DNA of 12,448 nt from NCBI GenBank assembly GCA_050943435.1, contig JBMNPE010000045.1:1-12448 (forward strand). The letters are read 5' to 3'. The notes beneath the pieces are model-generated. The model was not told the DNA's origin, did no database searches, and worked only from the letters and a program-made list of their open reading frames with translations. The position numbers and the translations under genes were made by a program. Positions 1 through 6,357 of this stretch are shown one piece after another. The stretch comes from RGIG5675 sp050943435 (GTDB taxonomy: Bacteria; Bacillota; Clostridia; Oscillospirales; Ruminococcaceae). Position 1 is the first letter of the stretch. Every line of letters starts with the position of its first letter.

Positions 1-286
1 CTACATGGTGCAGACCGGCCTTATAAACGCCGGATTTTCTGTCACCAGGCTTTCGACCAAGGGAGGCTTTCTGCAGGCAGGGAACGTGACTTTCCTGATC
101 GCCTGCGATGACGACAAGGTCGATGGGGCGATAGAGATCATCAGGAGCCAGAGCAGCAAGAGGCAGCAGCTCGTTCCGTCATCCTCTACATACGGAAACG
201 GGCTCACAAGTTCATATCCCGTCGAAGTGACTGTCGGCGGCGCCACGGTGATCGTACAGTCCATAGAGAGATTCCTCAAGCTTTGA
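1..286 (+). CDS. darA: DarA/YaaQ-like cyclic-di-AMP receptor (PII-like), 5' end missing
   Basis: This is the C-terminal part of a YaaQ/DarA family protein, a small PII-like trimer that binds the second messenger cyclic-di-AMP in the cytosol. Frame 2 is open from the first bases. By alignment to memory of B. subtilis DarA (109 residues), about 13 N-terminal residues lie before the window, so the ATG at 5 is internal and not the start. The family core GGFLxxGN is present, followed by the acidic DDDKVD segment and the C-terminal YPVEVxVGGATV strand before the stop at 284-286. The next gene, holB, begins inside this stop codon (TTGA overlap), as in the yaaQ-holB clusters of Bacillota. The family call is secure. 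Ligand binding is inferred from the family, and the downstream targets of DarA are poorly known even in model species. Confidence 0.9.
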   Translation, partial: YMVQTGLINAGFSVTRLSTKGGFLQAGNVTFLIACDDDKVDGAIEIIRSQSSKRQQLVPSSSTYGNGLTSSYPVEVTVGGATVIVQSIERFLKL

Positions 287-1155
287 ACCCTTGTTTTGAA
301 AGCTTTCTCGGAAACAGAGAGCTGACAGATCATCTGTCGGCTGCAATATCCGCCGGAAGGTATCCGCACGCCGCCATGTTCGTCGGGGACGACGGGTGCG
401 GAAGGCATACGATTGCCCGGATGACAGCAGCCGCATATCTCGGCACGGAATATGACCAGGTCAGGCGCGGGGCCTGTCCGGACTGCATAGAGGTGTCCGG
501 GTCCGGCGCCTCCGGGGCGATTACAGTCGACTCAGTGAGGAAAGCAGTCTCTGAGAGCCATCTTTCATCCGTGGGCACGGACGGAAAAAGGGCCTTCATA
601 ATTATCGACGCGCAGAACCTGAACGGCTCCTCTGCCTCTGCCCTTCTCAAGACACTGGAGGAACCAGTCGACGGAGTTGTCTTCATACTGACGGCGAGGG
701 CCAGGACCGACGTGAAGGACACGATAGCATCCAGGTGCCAGGTATTCACCCTGTCTCCCCTCGACGCCGGGGAGTGCTGCCAGGAGGCGGAAAAGAGGAC
801 CGGGTGCTCCAGCGAAGCCGCAATGGAATTTTCGAGATTCTTCGGCGGAAGACTCGGGATGGTCCTCGCATTTCTGAGGGACAAGGAGCTCGCTGCCATG
901 TATGCCGCAGCAAGAAGGTGCGCAGAGGCGGCAGAGAAGGGCTCCCTGTACGGGATGCTCCTCGAGTCATCCGCCTATACGTCGAGAAGCCAGGCAGCCG
1001 CTTTCTGGGAGCTTGTTTCCGAATCGCTCGCCTACGACGGCATGCCGCAGATGCACATGGCCCTCGAGCGGGAAAGGCGCGCCGTAACGGCATCGAATGC
1101 AAATATAAAGCTTTTCAGCACCAGGATATCCCTGATGCTTGCATCAAAGAGGTAG
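283..1155 (+). CDS. holB: DNA polymerase III delta' subunit (clamp-loader ATPase-like)
   Basis: This 290-residue protein is the delta' subunit of the clamp loader, which helps load the sliding clamp on DNA during replication. The AAA+ fold is visible: the QxxxxxLxxAIxxGRxPHA-like opening (residues 11-31), a degenerate P-loop GDDGCGR (35-41) with Arg in place of the ATP-binding Lys, the LLKTLEEP motif (121-128) and the SRC arginine-finger motif (150-152). A non-functional P-loop is normal for delta'. The usual zinc module is reduced: only one CPDC pair (65-68) is seen. The start is TTG at 283, overlapping the upstream TGA, with no good SD, which suggests translational coupling to darA. The C-terminal collar part (about 190-290) is divergent. 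Only 3 bases separate it from ricT, so the three genes are probably co-transcribed. Position and motifs make the call firm. Confidence 0.92.
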   Translation: MNPCFESFLGNRELTDHLSAAISAGRYPHAAMFVGDDGCGRHTIARMTAAAYLGTEYDQVRRGACPDCIEVSGSGASGAITVDSVRKAVSESHLSSVGTDGKRAFIIIDAQNLNGSSASALLKTLEEPVDGVVFILTARARTDVKDTIASRCQVFTLSPLDAGECCQEAEKRTGCSSEAAMEFSRFFGGRLGMVLAFLRDKELAAMYAAARRCAEAAEKGSLYGMLLESSAYTSRSQAAAFWELVSESLAYDGMPQMHMALERERRAVTASNANIKLFSTRISLMLASKR

Positions 1156-1158
1156 AGT

Positions 1159-2253
1159 ATGACAACAGTTGTTTCAGTGAGATTCCGCGGGTGGGGAAGG
1201 TCCTACTATTTTGATCCCGCAGGCATTGATCTCAAGACCGGCGACAGCGTGGTCGTCGACACCGCCAAGGGCGAGGAATTCGGCGAGGTCGTCCGCGGCC
1301 CTTCTGAAGTGGGGGATGAAGCCATCACCCCTCCCCTCAGGAGCGTGATCAGGCTCGCCACAGATGAGGACATTGAGAAGGTAGAGCTGCACACCCAGAA
1401 GGAGGCAGACGCCTTTAAAATATGCGAGCAGAAGATCAAGGCGAGAAAGCTCGAGATGAAGCTCGTCGACGTCGAGTACACCTTCGACGATTCCAAGATA
1501 ATCTTCTATTTCACCGCCGACGGCAGGGTGGATTTCAGGGAGCTTGTCCGGGACCTTGCCTCCACTTTCCACAGCCGCATAGAGCTGCGGCAGATAGGCG
1601 TCAGGGACGAGAGCAAGATGCTCGGCGGTCTCGGCATATGCGGGAGGCCCTTCTGCTGCTCTCAGTTCCTCTTCGACTTCCAGCCGGTATCCATCAAGAC
1701 GGCCAAGCTGCAGGGGATATCCCTCAACCCGACCAAGATATCCGGCGCATGCGGAAGGCTCATGTGCTGCCTCAAATTTGAAAACTCAACATACGAGGAG
1801 CTCGCCGCAAACAGCCCCCGCATCGGGAACCACGTGGAGACTCCGGACGGCGAAGGAACGGTAGTTGAGGTTGCCCTGATCATGGGCACCGTCAAGGTGA
1901 GGCTCGACGCGGACGGACCGGAAGGAGTCCCAAAGACATATCCCGTCGACCAGCTCAAGTGGCACAGGAGATCCCCCCAGCCGCAGCAGAAGGCCGACGG
2001 CCAGCCGGACGACCAGCCCCGCAGGGCAAAAAGACAGGGCTCACAGGGACAGAAGCAGAGGCCGCAGAAAAAGCAGCCCGCCTCCTCCGGAGAAAGCGCT
2101 GCCCAGGAAATGCAGAATGACGCCGGGGAGCACGAGATCGGCCCCATAGAGGGATTTTCAGAATCCTCCTCCGCCGGCAATGAAGTAAAAACTCCTCCGG
2201 CTGAGGAACCCCCCAGGCCGCAGGAGCACCAGATAGGGCCCATTGAGCTCTGA
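1159..2253 (+). CDS. ricT: PSP1-domain protein RicT (YaaT)
   Basis: RicT/YaaT is a cytosolic PSP1-domain protein. In B. subtilis it forms the Y-complex with RicA (YmcA) and RicF (YlbF), carries Fe-S clusters and helps RNase Y mature operon mRNAs, affecting sporulation, competence and biofilm. The PSP1 core covers roughly residues 55-150. The family's cysteine signature follows: GICGRPFCC (about 159-167) and ACGRLMCC (about 197-204), with another Cys at 89. The core ends near residue 270. From about 272 to 364 there is a low-complexity tail rich in Q, P, K, S and E, which B. subtilis YaaT (about 275 residues) lacks. The tail contains the same short motif twice, HEIGPIE at 325-331 and HQIGPIE at 357-363. 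The ATG at 1159 has an AAAGAGG SD (1146-1152) six bases upstream and follows holB by 3 bases. RicA and RicF partners are not in the window. Confidence 0.93.
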   Translation: MTTVVSVRFRGWGRSYYFDPAGIDLKTGDSVVVDTAKGEEFGEVVRGPSEVGDEAITPPLRSVIRLATDEDIEKVELHTQKEADAFKICEQKIKARKLEMKLVDVEYTFDDSKIIFYFTADGRVDFRELVRDLASTFHSRIELRQIGVRDESKMLGGLGICGRPFCCSQFLFDFQPVSIKTAKLQGISLNPTKISGACGRLMCCLKFENSTYEELAANSPRIGNHVETPDGEGTVVEVALIMGTVKVRLDADGPEGVPKTYPVDQLKWHRRSPQPQQKADGQPDDQPRRAKRQGSQGQKQRPQKKQPASSGESAAQEMQNDAGEHEIGPIEGFSESSSAGNEVKTPPAEEPPRPQEHQIGPIEL

Positions 2254-2259
2254 AATTTC

Positions 2260-2290
2260 TTGAATTGACAAATTGATATGGTATTATAAT
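2260..2290 (+). promoter_or_regulatory. Putative sigma-A-type promoter of the ferredoxin gene
   Basis: The 90-base gap after ricT is AT-rich, unlike its surroundings, and contains TTGACA (2265-2270) and TATAAT (2285-2290). The 14-base gap between them is too short for a standard pair. A better reading is TTGAAT (2260-2265) with TATTAT (2282-2287), 16 bases apart, with TGG in front of the -10 (extended -10). Transcription would start near 2294-2297, giving a leader of about 50 bases before the ferredoxin ATG. The elements are seen directly; activity is inferred. Confidence 0.6.
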
Positions 2291-2343
2291 AGCTGTTCTG
2301 TCAACAGAGATTGACCGGCAAGATATACATGGAGGTATACACA

Positions 2344-2517
2344 ATGGCACACGCAATTTCCGATGAATGCATCAAGTGCGGCACATGCGCTTCCGTCTGC
2401 CCTGTTTCCGCGATCTCCGAGGGAGACACGAAGTACGTGGTAGATCCCGATGTCTGCGTAGACTGCGGAGCATGCGAGGCTGACTGCCCAGTCGGCGCCA
2501 TCAAGCCGCAGGAATAA
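2344..2517 (+). CDS. 2[4Fe-4S] ferredoxin (clostridial type)
   Basis: This 57-residue soluble electron carrier matches classic clostridial ferredoxins in length (about 55) and in both cluster motifs: CxxCxxCxxxCP at Cys 9, 12, 15 and 19, and again at Cys 38, 41, 44 and 48. Each CP is followed by V and a small residue, as expected for a duplicated cluster-binding half. Such ferredoxins carry low-potential electrons between oxidoreductases in anaerobes. I place the start at the ATG at 2344 because GGAGG (2331-2335) sits 8 bases before it; earlier in-frame starts at 2311 (TTG) and 2329 overlap or precede that SD and would add a non-conserved extension. The gene has its own promoter upstream and a strong terminator directly downstream, so it is probably made as an abundant single-gene transcript. 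The specific redox partner cannot be told. Confidence 0.95.
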   Translation: MAHAISDECIKCGTCASVCPVSAISEGDTKYVVDPDVCVDCGACEADCPVGAIKPQE

Positions 2518-2533
2518 TCTGACTGCAGTTGAA

Positions 2534-2564
2534 GCGGGCACAATTAAGGTGCCCGCTATTTTTT
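2534..2564 (+). terminator. Rho-independent terminator of the ferredoxin gene
   Basis: GCGGGCAC (2534-2541) pairs perfectly with GTGCCCGC (2549-2556) around a 7-base loop and is followed by TATTTTTT (2557-2564). This is a strong intrinsic terminator 17 bases after the ferredoxin stop. The methyltransferase ATG follows only 4 bases after the T-run. Confidence 0.9.
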
Positions 2565-2568
2565 ATCG

Positions 2569-3183
2569 ATGAAATTCTGTGAGATACTGGACGGCGGAAC
2601 GCACGTCTATACATCAGAAAAGATCCGTTTTACAGAAGATCCGCTTCTTCTCGCAGGCTTCTGCCGTACGGAGCCCGGCGACAGGGTGCTGGACATAGGC
2701 ACCGGCTGCGGGATAATCCTGCTCAAGCTCTGCGATACGGGCCTCAGGGGCAGGTCGGCCGGAATAGACATTTCGGGGGAGGCTGCAGTACTCCTCTCAA
2801 GGGGGCTTTCCGATTCCGGAATAACCTGGTGCTCCTCGATCCTCGCAGACGCGAGGAACTACAGGTCCGGGGGATTCACCCTTGCTGTCTGCAACCCTCC
2901 GTACTTCAGAGCGGAGAGCTCGGTAAAGAGCCCTTCCGGCGAGAGGCATGCCGCCAGGGCGGACGCATATATGACGCTCGGCGACATGGCGGCCTGTGCC
3001 CATGACAACCTCGTTCCCGGCGGCAGGCTCTGCTTCTGCATACCTCCCGAGAGGGAGGAGGATGCGGAAAAGGCCATGGAATCAAACGGGCTCAGCAGAT
3101 CAAGAAGGGAAGAAGTTCCCGGCCGGAACGGCAGGACCCGCCTTTTGCTCATTGAGGCCGTCAGGAAGGAAATGCAATCATGA
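2569..3183 (+). CDS. YabB/TrmN6-type SAM-dependent N6-adenine methyltransferase
   Basis: This 204-residue Rossmann-fold methyltransferase belongs to the YabB/TrmN6 group, whose characterised member TrmN6 (YfiC) makes N6-methyladenosine at A37 of tRNA-Val. The SAM-binding motif I is DIGTGCG (42-48), an acidic residue ends strand 2 (D67), and the NPPYF motif (109-113) marks amino-group methylation of adenine. The N-terminal VYTSEKIRFTEDPLLLAGF segment resembles the pre-motif helix of YabB. It sits just upstream of rsmI, as yabB does in Bacillota, which supports the call over a DNA methyltransferase. The ATG at 2569 lies directly behind the ferredoxin terminator and has no recognisable SD. No alternative start with an SD exists near the N-terminus, so expression must come from read-through or a leaderless transcript. 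The end overlaps rsmI (ATGA). The exact tRNA substrate is inferred. Confidence 0.85.
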   Translation: MKFCEILDGGTHVYTSEKIRFTEDPLLLAGFCRTEPGDRVLDIGTGCGIILLKLCDTGLRGRSAGIDISGEAAVLLSRGLSDSGITWCSSILADARNYRSGGFTLAVCNPPYFRAESSVKSPSGERHAARADAYMTLGDMAACAHDNLVPGGRLCFCIPPEREEDAEKAMESNGLSRSRREEVPGRNGRTRLLLIEAVRKEMQS

Positions 3184-4025
3184 ACCCGGGAGAAAAATCC
3201 GTACTCTACGTAGTGGCAACTCCTATAGGAAACCTGGGCGACCTGTCCCCGAGGGCCGCGGAGGTCCTCGGGAACGTGGATTTCATAGCATCCGAGGACA
3301 CGAGGGTCACGAGGAAGCTCCTCGCGAGCATGGACATACACAAGGAGCTCGTCAGCTGCTACAGGGAAGTCGAGTCCAGGAAGGCGGATGAGATTGCCTC
3401 CAGGATAGCCTCGGGAGAATCCTGTGCGTTCTGTTCCGACGCCGGGACCCCCGGGGTCAGCGACCCGGGTCAGAAGCTCGCAGACAGGTGCATATCCTTA
3501 GGGATCCCGGTGATTCCGATACCGGGGTGCTGCGCCGCTGCGGCTGCCATATCAGCCTCAGGCATGGACTGCACGAGGTTCTGCTTCGAGGGTTTTCTCC
3601 CCTCCTCCGGGAAGCAGCGCAGGGAGAGGATTGCGGAGCTCAAGGAAGAGAAGAGGACAATCGTCCTCTACGAAGCTCCACACCGCCTCAGGGCCACCCT
3701 GTCGGACCTCCTCTCCGAGCTCGGCGACAGGAGGATATTCGTCGCGAGGGAGATGACAAAACTCCACGAGGAATACATGAGGACTACCCTGTCGGCTGCA
3801 CTTGCCTCCCTTGAGGGCTCGGAGCCCCGCGGCGAATACGCGATAGTAATGGAAGGAGCTTCCGCAGGGGAAGCCGAAGTGCCAGACCTCCAGAATGCCG
3901 CAGAGGCTGCCAGGAAGCTCAGAAACAGCGGCATGAGCCTGTCTGCGGCATGCAGAAAGGCCTCTGAGGAGACGGGAGTCCCGCGGAATGAGCTGTACAG
4001 GCTCCTGTGCAGGGAGGATTCATGA
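3180..4025 (+). CDS. rsmI: 16S rRNA 2'-O-ribose C1402 methyltransferase RsmI
   Basis: RsmI methylates the ribose 2'-OH of C1402 in 16S rRNA, a P-site residue of the ribosome, using SAM; it is a member of the tetrapyrrole-methylase fold family. The protein has 281 residues, the normal length. Signature segments are all present: VVATPIGNLGDLSPRA (11-26), SEDTRVTRKLL (38-48), a CSDAGTPGVSDPG loop, IPGCCAAAAA, FEGFLP, the YEAPHRL segment and the VAREMTKLHEE segment. The last 30 residues form the small helical tail (SLSAACRKASEETGVPRNELYRLL) common in this family. The ATG at 3180 has an AGGAAGGA SD (3163-3170) nine bases upstream and overlaps the upstream TGA by 4 bases. Its own TGA overlaps the next ATG in the same way, so the three genes are translationally coupled. 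Very secure. Confidence 0.97.
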   Translation: MNPGEKSVLYVVATPIGNLGDLSPRAAEVLGNVDFIASEDTRVTRKLLASMDIHKELVSCYREVESRKADEIASRIASGESCAFCSDAGTPGVSDPGQKLADRCISLGIPVIPIPGCCAAAAAISASGMDCTRFCFEGFLPSSGKQRRERIAELKEEKRTIVLYEAPHRLRATLSDLLSELGDRRIFVAREMTKLHEEYMRTTLSAALASLEGSEPRGEYAIVMEGASAGEAEVPDLQNAAEAARKLRNSGMSLSAACRKASEETGVPRNELYRLLCREDS

Positions 4026-4495
4026 GGATAGTAGCGGTTTCAGACACTCACGGGCGGTCCTCGGTAATCGAGGACGTCTTTTCAAAATATTCTGACGCAG
4101 ACCTGTTCCTGCACCTGGGGGACGGCCTGTTCGAACTCGGGCTCATAAAAAAGATGCACCCCGGCATCCCGGTTCTGTCGGTGAGGGGCAACTGCGACGC
4201 AGGCTCCAAGGAGCCTCTTGAGATGGTCTTTGAGGAAAAAGGCAGGACGCTGTTCATGACTCACGGCCACAGGTACTGGGTTAAATCGGGGCTTTCCGAC
4301 CTCGAGGAGCGAGCCCATGAGGCAGGAGCCTCGACAGTGTTTTTCGGGCATACCCACGAGCCGCTGTGCCTCTACAGGGACGGGATATGGTACCTCAACC
4401 CGGGTTCTGCAGGAATCCCCGAGGACGGCATCCCGAAGACCGCGGTCCTCGACATAACCGAAAGCGGGATGTTCGGCTTTCTGGACCCCATCTGA
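4022..4495 (+). CDS. YfcE/MJ0936-type metallophosphoesterase
   Basis: This 157-residue calcineurin-like phosphodiesterase is of the YfcE/MJ0936 family, small two-metal enzymes active on model phosphodiesters in vitro with unclear natural substrates. All metal ligands are visible in order: D8 and H10 (SDTHG), D34 (LGDG), N57 (GNCD), H81 (THGH) and H110/H112 (GHTH). The NPGS segment near residue 130 is also typical. The start is the ATG at 4022, which overlaps the rsmI stop (ATGA) and has AGGGAGG (4011-4017) four bases upstream; a GTG at 4007 in the same frame would run through that SD. It ends the + strand block, with a hairpin terminator after it. The family is certain and the cellular role is not. 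Confidence 0.93.
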   Translation: MRIVAVSDTHGRSSVIEDVFSKYSDADLFLHLGDGLFELGLIKKMHPGIPVLSVRGNCDAGSKEPLEMVFEEKGRTLFMTHGHRYWVKSGLSDLEERAHEAGASTVFFGHTHEPLCLYRDGIWYLNPGSAGIPEDGIPKTAVLDITESGMFGFLDPI

Positions 4496-4515
4496 GACAT
4501 TGCAATTTGGAAAAG

Positions 4516-4547
4516 AGGCACAGCATATGCTGTGCCTTTTCGTTTTC
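4516..4547. terminator. Intrinsic terminator between convergent genes, possibly bidirectional
   Basis: AGGCACAGC (4516-4524) and GCTGTGCCT (4529-4537) form a perfect 9-bp stem around ATAT. On the + strand it is followed by TTT-CGTTTTC (from 4538), ending the methyltransferase-rsmI-yfcE transcript. On the - strand it is followed by CTTTTCC, a weaker T-run, and lies about 30 bases past the rmlD stop, so it may stop both convergent transcripts. Confidence 0.85.
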
Positions 4548-4567
4548 TAATAAAAGAATGCCTCCTG

Positions 4568-5479
4568 TCAGACCTCGAGGTCCTTCAGATTGTCAGAAAG
4601 GGCTTCCTTCCAGTCCCTCATGTGGTCTCCGCAGGTGTTCCTGAGCATCATGTTGTCGAGAGCAGAATACTTAGGCCTCGGGGTGCGGCTGGGATATTCT
4701 TCAGAAGTACAGGGCAGGCACTGGGCCTCCGGCACAGCAGCCCTGAGTGTTTCCGAGGCGAACTCGAACCACGAGCATATGCCGTTGTTGGTGCAGTGGT
4801 ACAGCCCGTACTCATCACCCGCTCCGAGCAGAAGAATGTGGTGGGCGAGATCCGCGGCATTTGTCGGATTCCCGACCTGGTCGTTCACGACCGTGACCTT
4901 CCCGTTCTTCCTTGCGGCGCGGATTATGGTCTTGACGAAGTTCTTCCCGTAGAGGCTGTACAGCCACGCGGTCCTCACTATGAAGTGCCTGCGGCACCTC
5001 TCTGACACGTATCTCTCCCCGAGAAGCTTGGTGGCCCCGTAGGCGGTCTTCGGTGCGGGTGCATCGCATTCTGTGTACGGCCTCGTTCCGTCCCCGGCGA
5101 ACACGTAGTCAGTGGACACATGCACAAGCTTTGCCCCGGACTCCTCGCATGCCTCTGCCAGATATCCAGGAGCAAGGGCGTTTGCCCTGAATGCGGAATC
5201 CATGTCTGTCTCGCAGCCGTCGACGTTTGTCATGGCGGCGCAGTTAATGACGAGGTCGAATCTGCCGTCTGTGACGGCATTCATGACGTCGTGCTTCTTT
5301 GTCAGGTCCAGCACGTCTATGTCCACGGCAGTTATATCCGCCCCTTCATAGCACGCGGGAATCGGGCCTATGGGCGACTTCATCTCGGAGAGCTGCTTCT
5401 GTATCTCCGTTCCGAGCTGCCCCCTGCTTCCGGTGATCAGTATCTTCATCTCGTATTCCGCGGACGCGCCTTTGCGCAT
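4568..5479 (-). CDS. rmlD: dTDP-4-dehydrorhamnose reductase RmlD
   Basis: RmlD (RfbD) reduces dTDP-4-dehydro-L-rhamnose to dTDP-L-rhamnose, the last step in making the activated sugar for rhamnose-containing wall polysaccharides. It is a 303-residue extended short-chain dehydrogenase. Visible features are the Rossmann motif GSRGQLG (17-23), the NCAAMTNVDGCE segment (79-90), STDYVFAG (122-129) and the catalytic Y147-x3-K151 pair. The ATG at 5479 is chosen because GGAGGG (5488-5493) lies 8 bases before it, immediately after the stop of the glycosyltransferase. An internal ATG at 5449 would begin exactly at the conserved MKILITG but has no SD, so the protein probably carries a 10-residue N-terminal extension. 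rmlA, rmlB and rmlC are not in the window and must be elsewhere if dTDP-rhamnose is made. Last gene of the six-gene operon. Confidence 0.92.
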   Translation of the reverse strand: MRKGASAEYEMKILITGSRGQLGTEIQKQLSEMKSPIGPIPACYEGADITAVDIDVLDLTKKHDVMNAVTDGRFDLVINCAAMTNVDGCETDMDSAFRANALAPGYLAEACEESGAKLVHVSTDYVFAGDGTRPYTECDAPAPKTAYGATKLLGERYVSERCRRHFIVRTAWLYSLYGKNFVKTIIRAARKNGKVTVVNDQVGNPTNAADLAHHILLLGAGDEYGLYHCTNNGICSWFEFASETLRAAVPEAQCLPCTSEEYPSRTPRPKYSALDNMMLRNTCGDHMRDWKEALSDNLKDLEV

Positions 5480-5487
5480 GCCGCTTA

Positions 5488-5493
5488 CCCTCC
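5488..5493 (-). promoter_or_regulatory. Ribosome binding site deciding the rmlD start
   Basis: GGAGGG on the - strand starts right behind the upstream TAA and sits 8 bases before ATG 5479. It favours that start over the ATG at 5449, where the conserved fold begins. Confidence 0.75.
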
Positions 5494-6327
5494 TTATGCC
5501 TGATTTTCGGACTTCTGGTCCGTTTTCCTCTTTTTCCCCTTGAGCTCCGGGTACCTGAACTGCCAGCCCCATTTGTTGAAATACCTGAACATCCCGTCCA
5601 CGAGAATCATGAAGTATTTCGCGCTGTGGGCACTGGCCCTTTCCCACTTGTGGGTGACGTGGGCATAAGGGTAATAGACAGCCCTCATCCCCGCCTCTTC
5701 TATGGTCCTCCGGGTGATGTCCATGTCCTCGTAGTACATGAAGAACCTGTCGGAATCAAATCCACCTATCTTCCTGAAGACCTGGGTTCTTATCATCGTG
5801 AAGCACCCAGTGGCGAACTGGATGTCCTGGGGCACCGAAAGGTCCTCGTCGAGCATCTCGTAGTGCTCCACCTCTGGCTTAAGCTTATTCTTAAGTATCC
5901 TTCTTCCGACGAGGGACAGTACAGTCGGATTCCTCTTTCCGAGCACCTGGACCGTCCCGTCGGGGTTGAGTATCTTCGGCGTGACAATCCCCACATCGGG
6001 ATTCTCTTCCATGTACTCCGCGAGCTCGGTTATCACGTCAGAATCGAGCCCTATGTCCGGATTAATAAATACGTGGTACTTGCTGTCGAGCTCATCTATG
6101 ACAAGGTTGTTGCCGGCGCCGAATCCGCCGTTCCAGGGGCTCTGCACATCGCGTATTGAGGGGAATTCCCTCTTGAGCTCCGCCAGCTCGCCCGTGCCGG
6201 AAGCGTTGTCCACGACATAGAGAGTGAAATCCACGCCTCTCGTGTACTTTATTACGTCGGCGATGGTTTCCCTGCACTTGTCATAGGTCCTGTAGTTTAC
6301 TATGCATCCAGATACTTTAACTGCCAT
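5494..6327 (-). CDS. Family 2 glycosyltransferase (rhamnosyltransferase-like)
   Basis: This 277-residue GT-A fold glycosyltransferase resembles GT2 enzymes such as WbbL and other rhamnosyl or galactofuranosyl transferases that extend surface polysaccharides at the cytosolic face of the membrane. Visible are the nucleotide-binding strand IVNYRTYD (9-16), VDNASG (39-44), the WNGGFGAGNN loop (65-74), the metal-binding NPDIG (89-93, DxD equivalent), the ATGCFTMIR acceptor-side segment (172-180), GGFD (188-191) and the catalytic-base motif YEDMD (199-203). There is no transmembrane helix, and the C-terminus is strongly basic (KGKKRK near 264-269), which could aid membrane contact. The gene follows the LUD gene by 30 bases and precedes rmlD by 14. 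Proximity to rmlD suggests dTDP-rhamnose as donor, but this is inference; the sequence alone does not fix the sugar. The SD is GGGAGAG, rather far (about 11 bases) from ATG 6327. Confidence 0.88.
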   Translation of the reverse strand: MAVKVSGCIVNYRTYDKCRETIADVIKYTRGVDFTLYVVDNASGTGELAELKREFPSIRDVQSPWNGGFGAGNNLVIDELDSKYHVFINPDIGLDSDVITELAEYMEENPDVGIVTPKILNPDGTVQVLGKRNPTVLSLVGRRILKNKLKPEVEHYEMLDEDLSVPQDIQFATGCFTMIRTQVFRKIGGFDSDRFFMYYEDMDITRRTIEEAGMRAVYYPYAHVTHKWERASAHSAKYFMILVDGMFRYFNKWGWQFRYPELKGKKRKTDQKSENQA

Positions 6328-6357
6328 TGCGCGAGCTCTCCCGACTTATGCTGCGGA

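Noticed and set aside
735..1214. 159-residue + strand frame inside holB and ricT
   Set aside because: Arg-rich out-of-frame reading of two confident genes, with no domain.
1662..2243. 193-residue open frame on the - strand
   Set aside because: It is antisense to ricT, whose PSP1 and cysteine motifs are certain; the product is a Cys/Ser/Trp-rich shadow of the GC-rich tail.
5480..5647. Longer rmlD start at 5647
   Set aside because: It would overlap the glycosyltransferase gene by about 150 bases and add a non-conserved extension; the SD at 5488-5493 points to ATG 5479.
5626..6159. 177-residue + strand frame
   Set aside because: Antisense to the GT2 glycosyltransferase with clear NPD and EDMD motifs.
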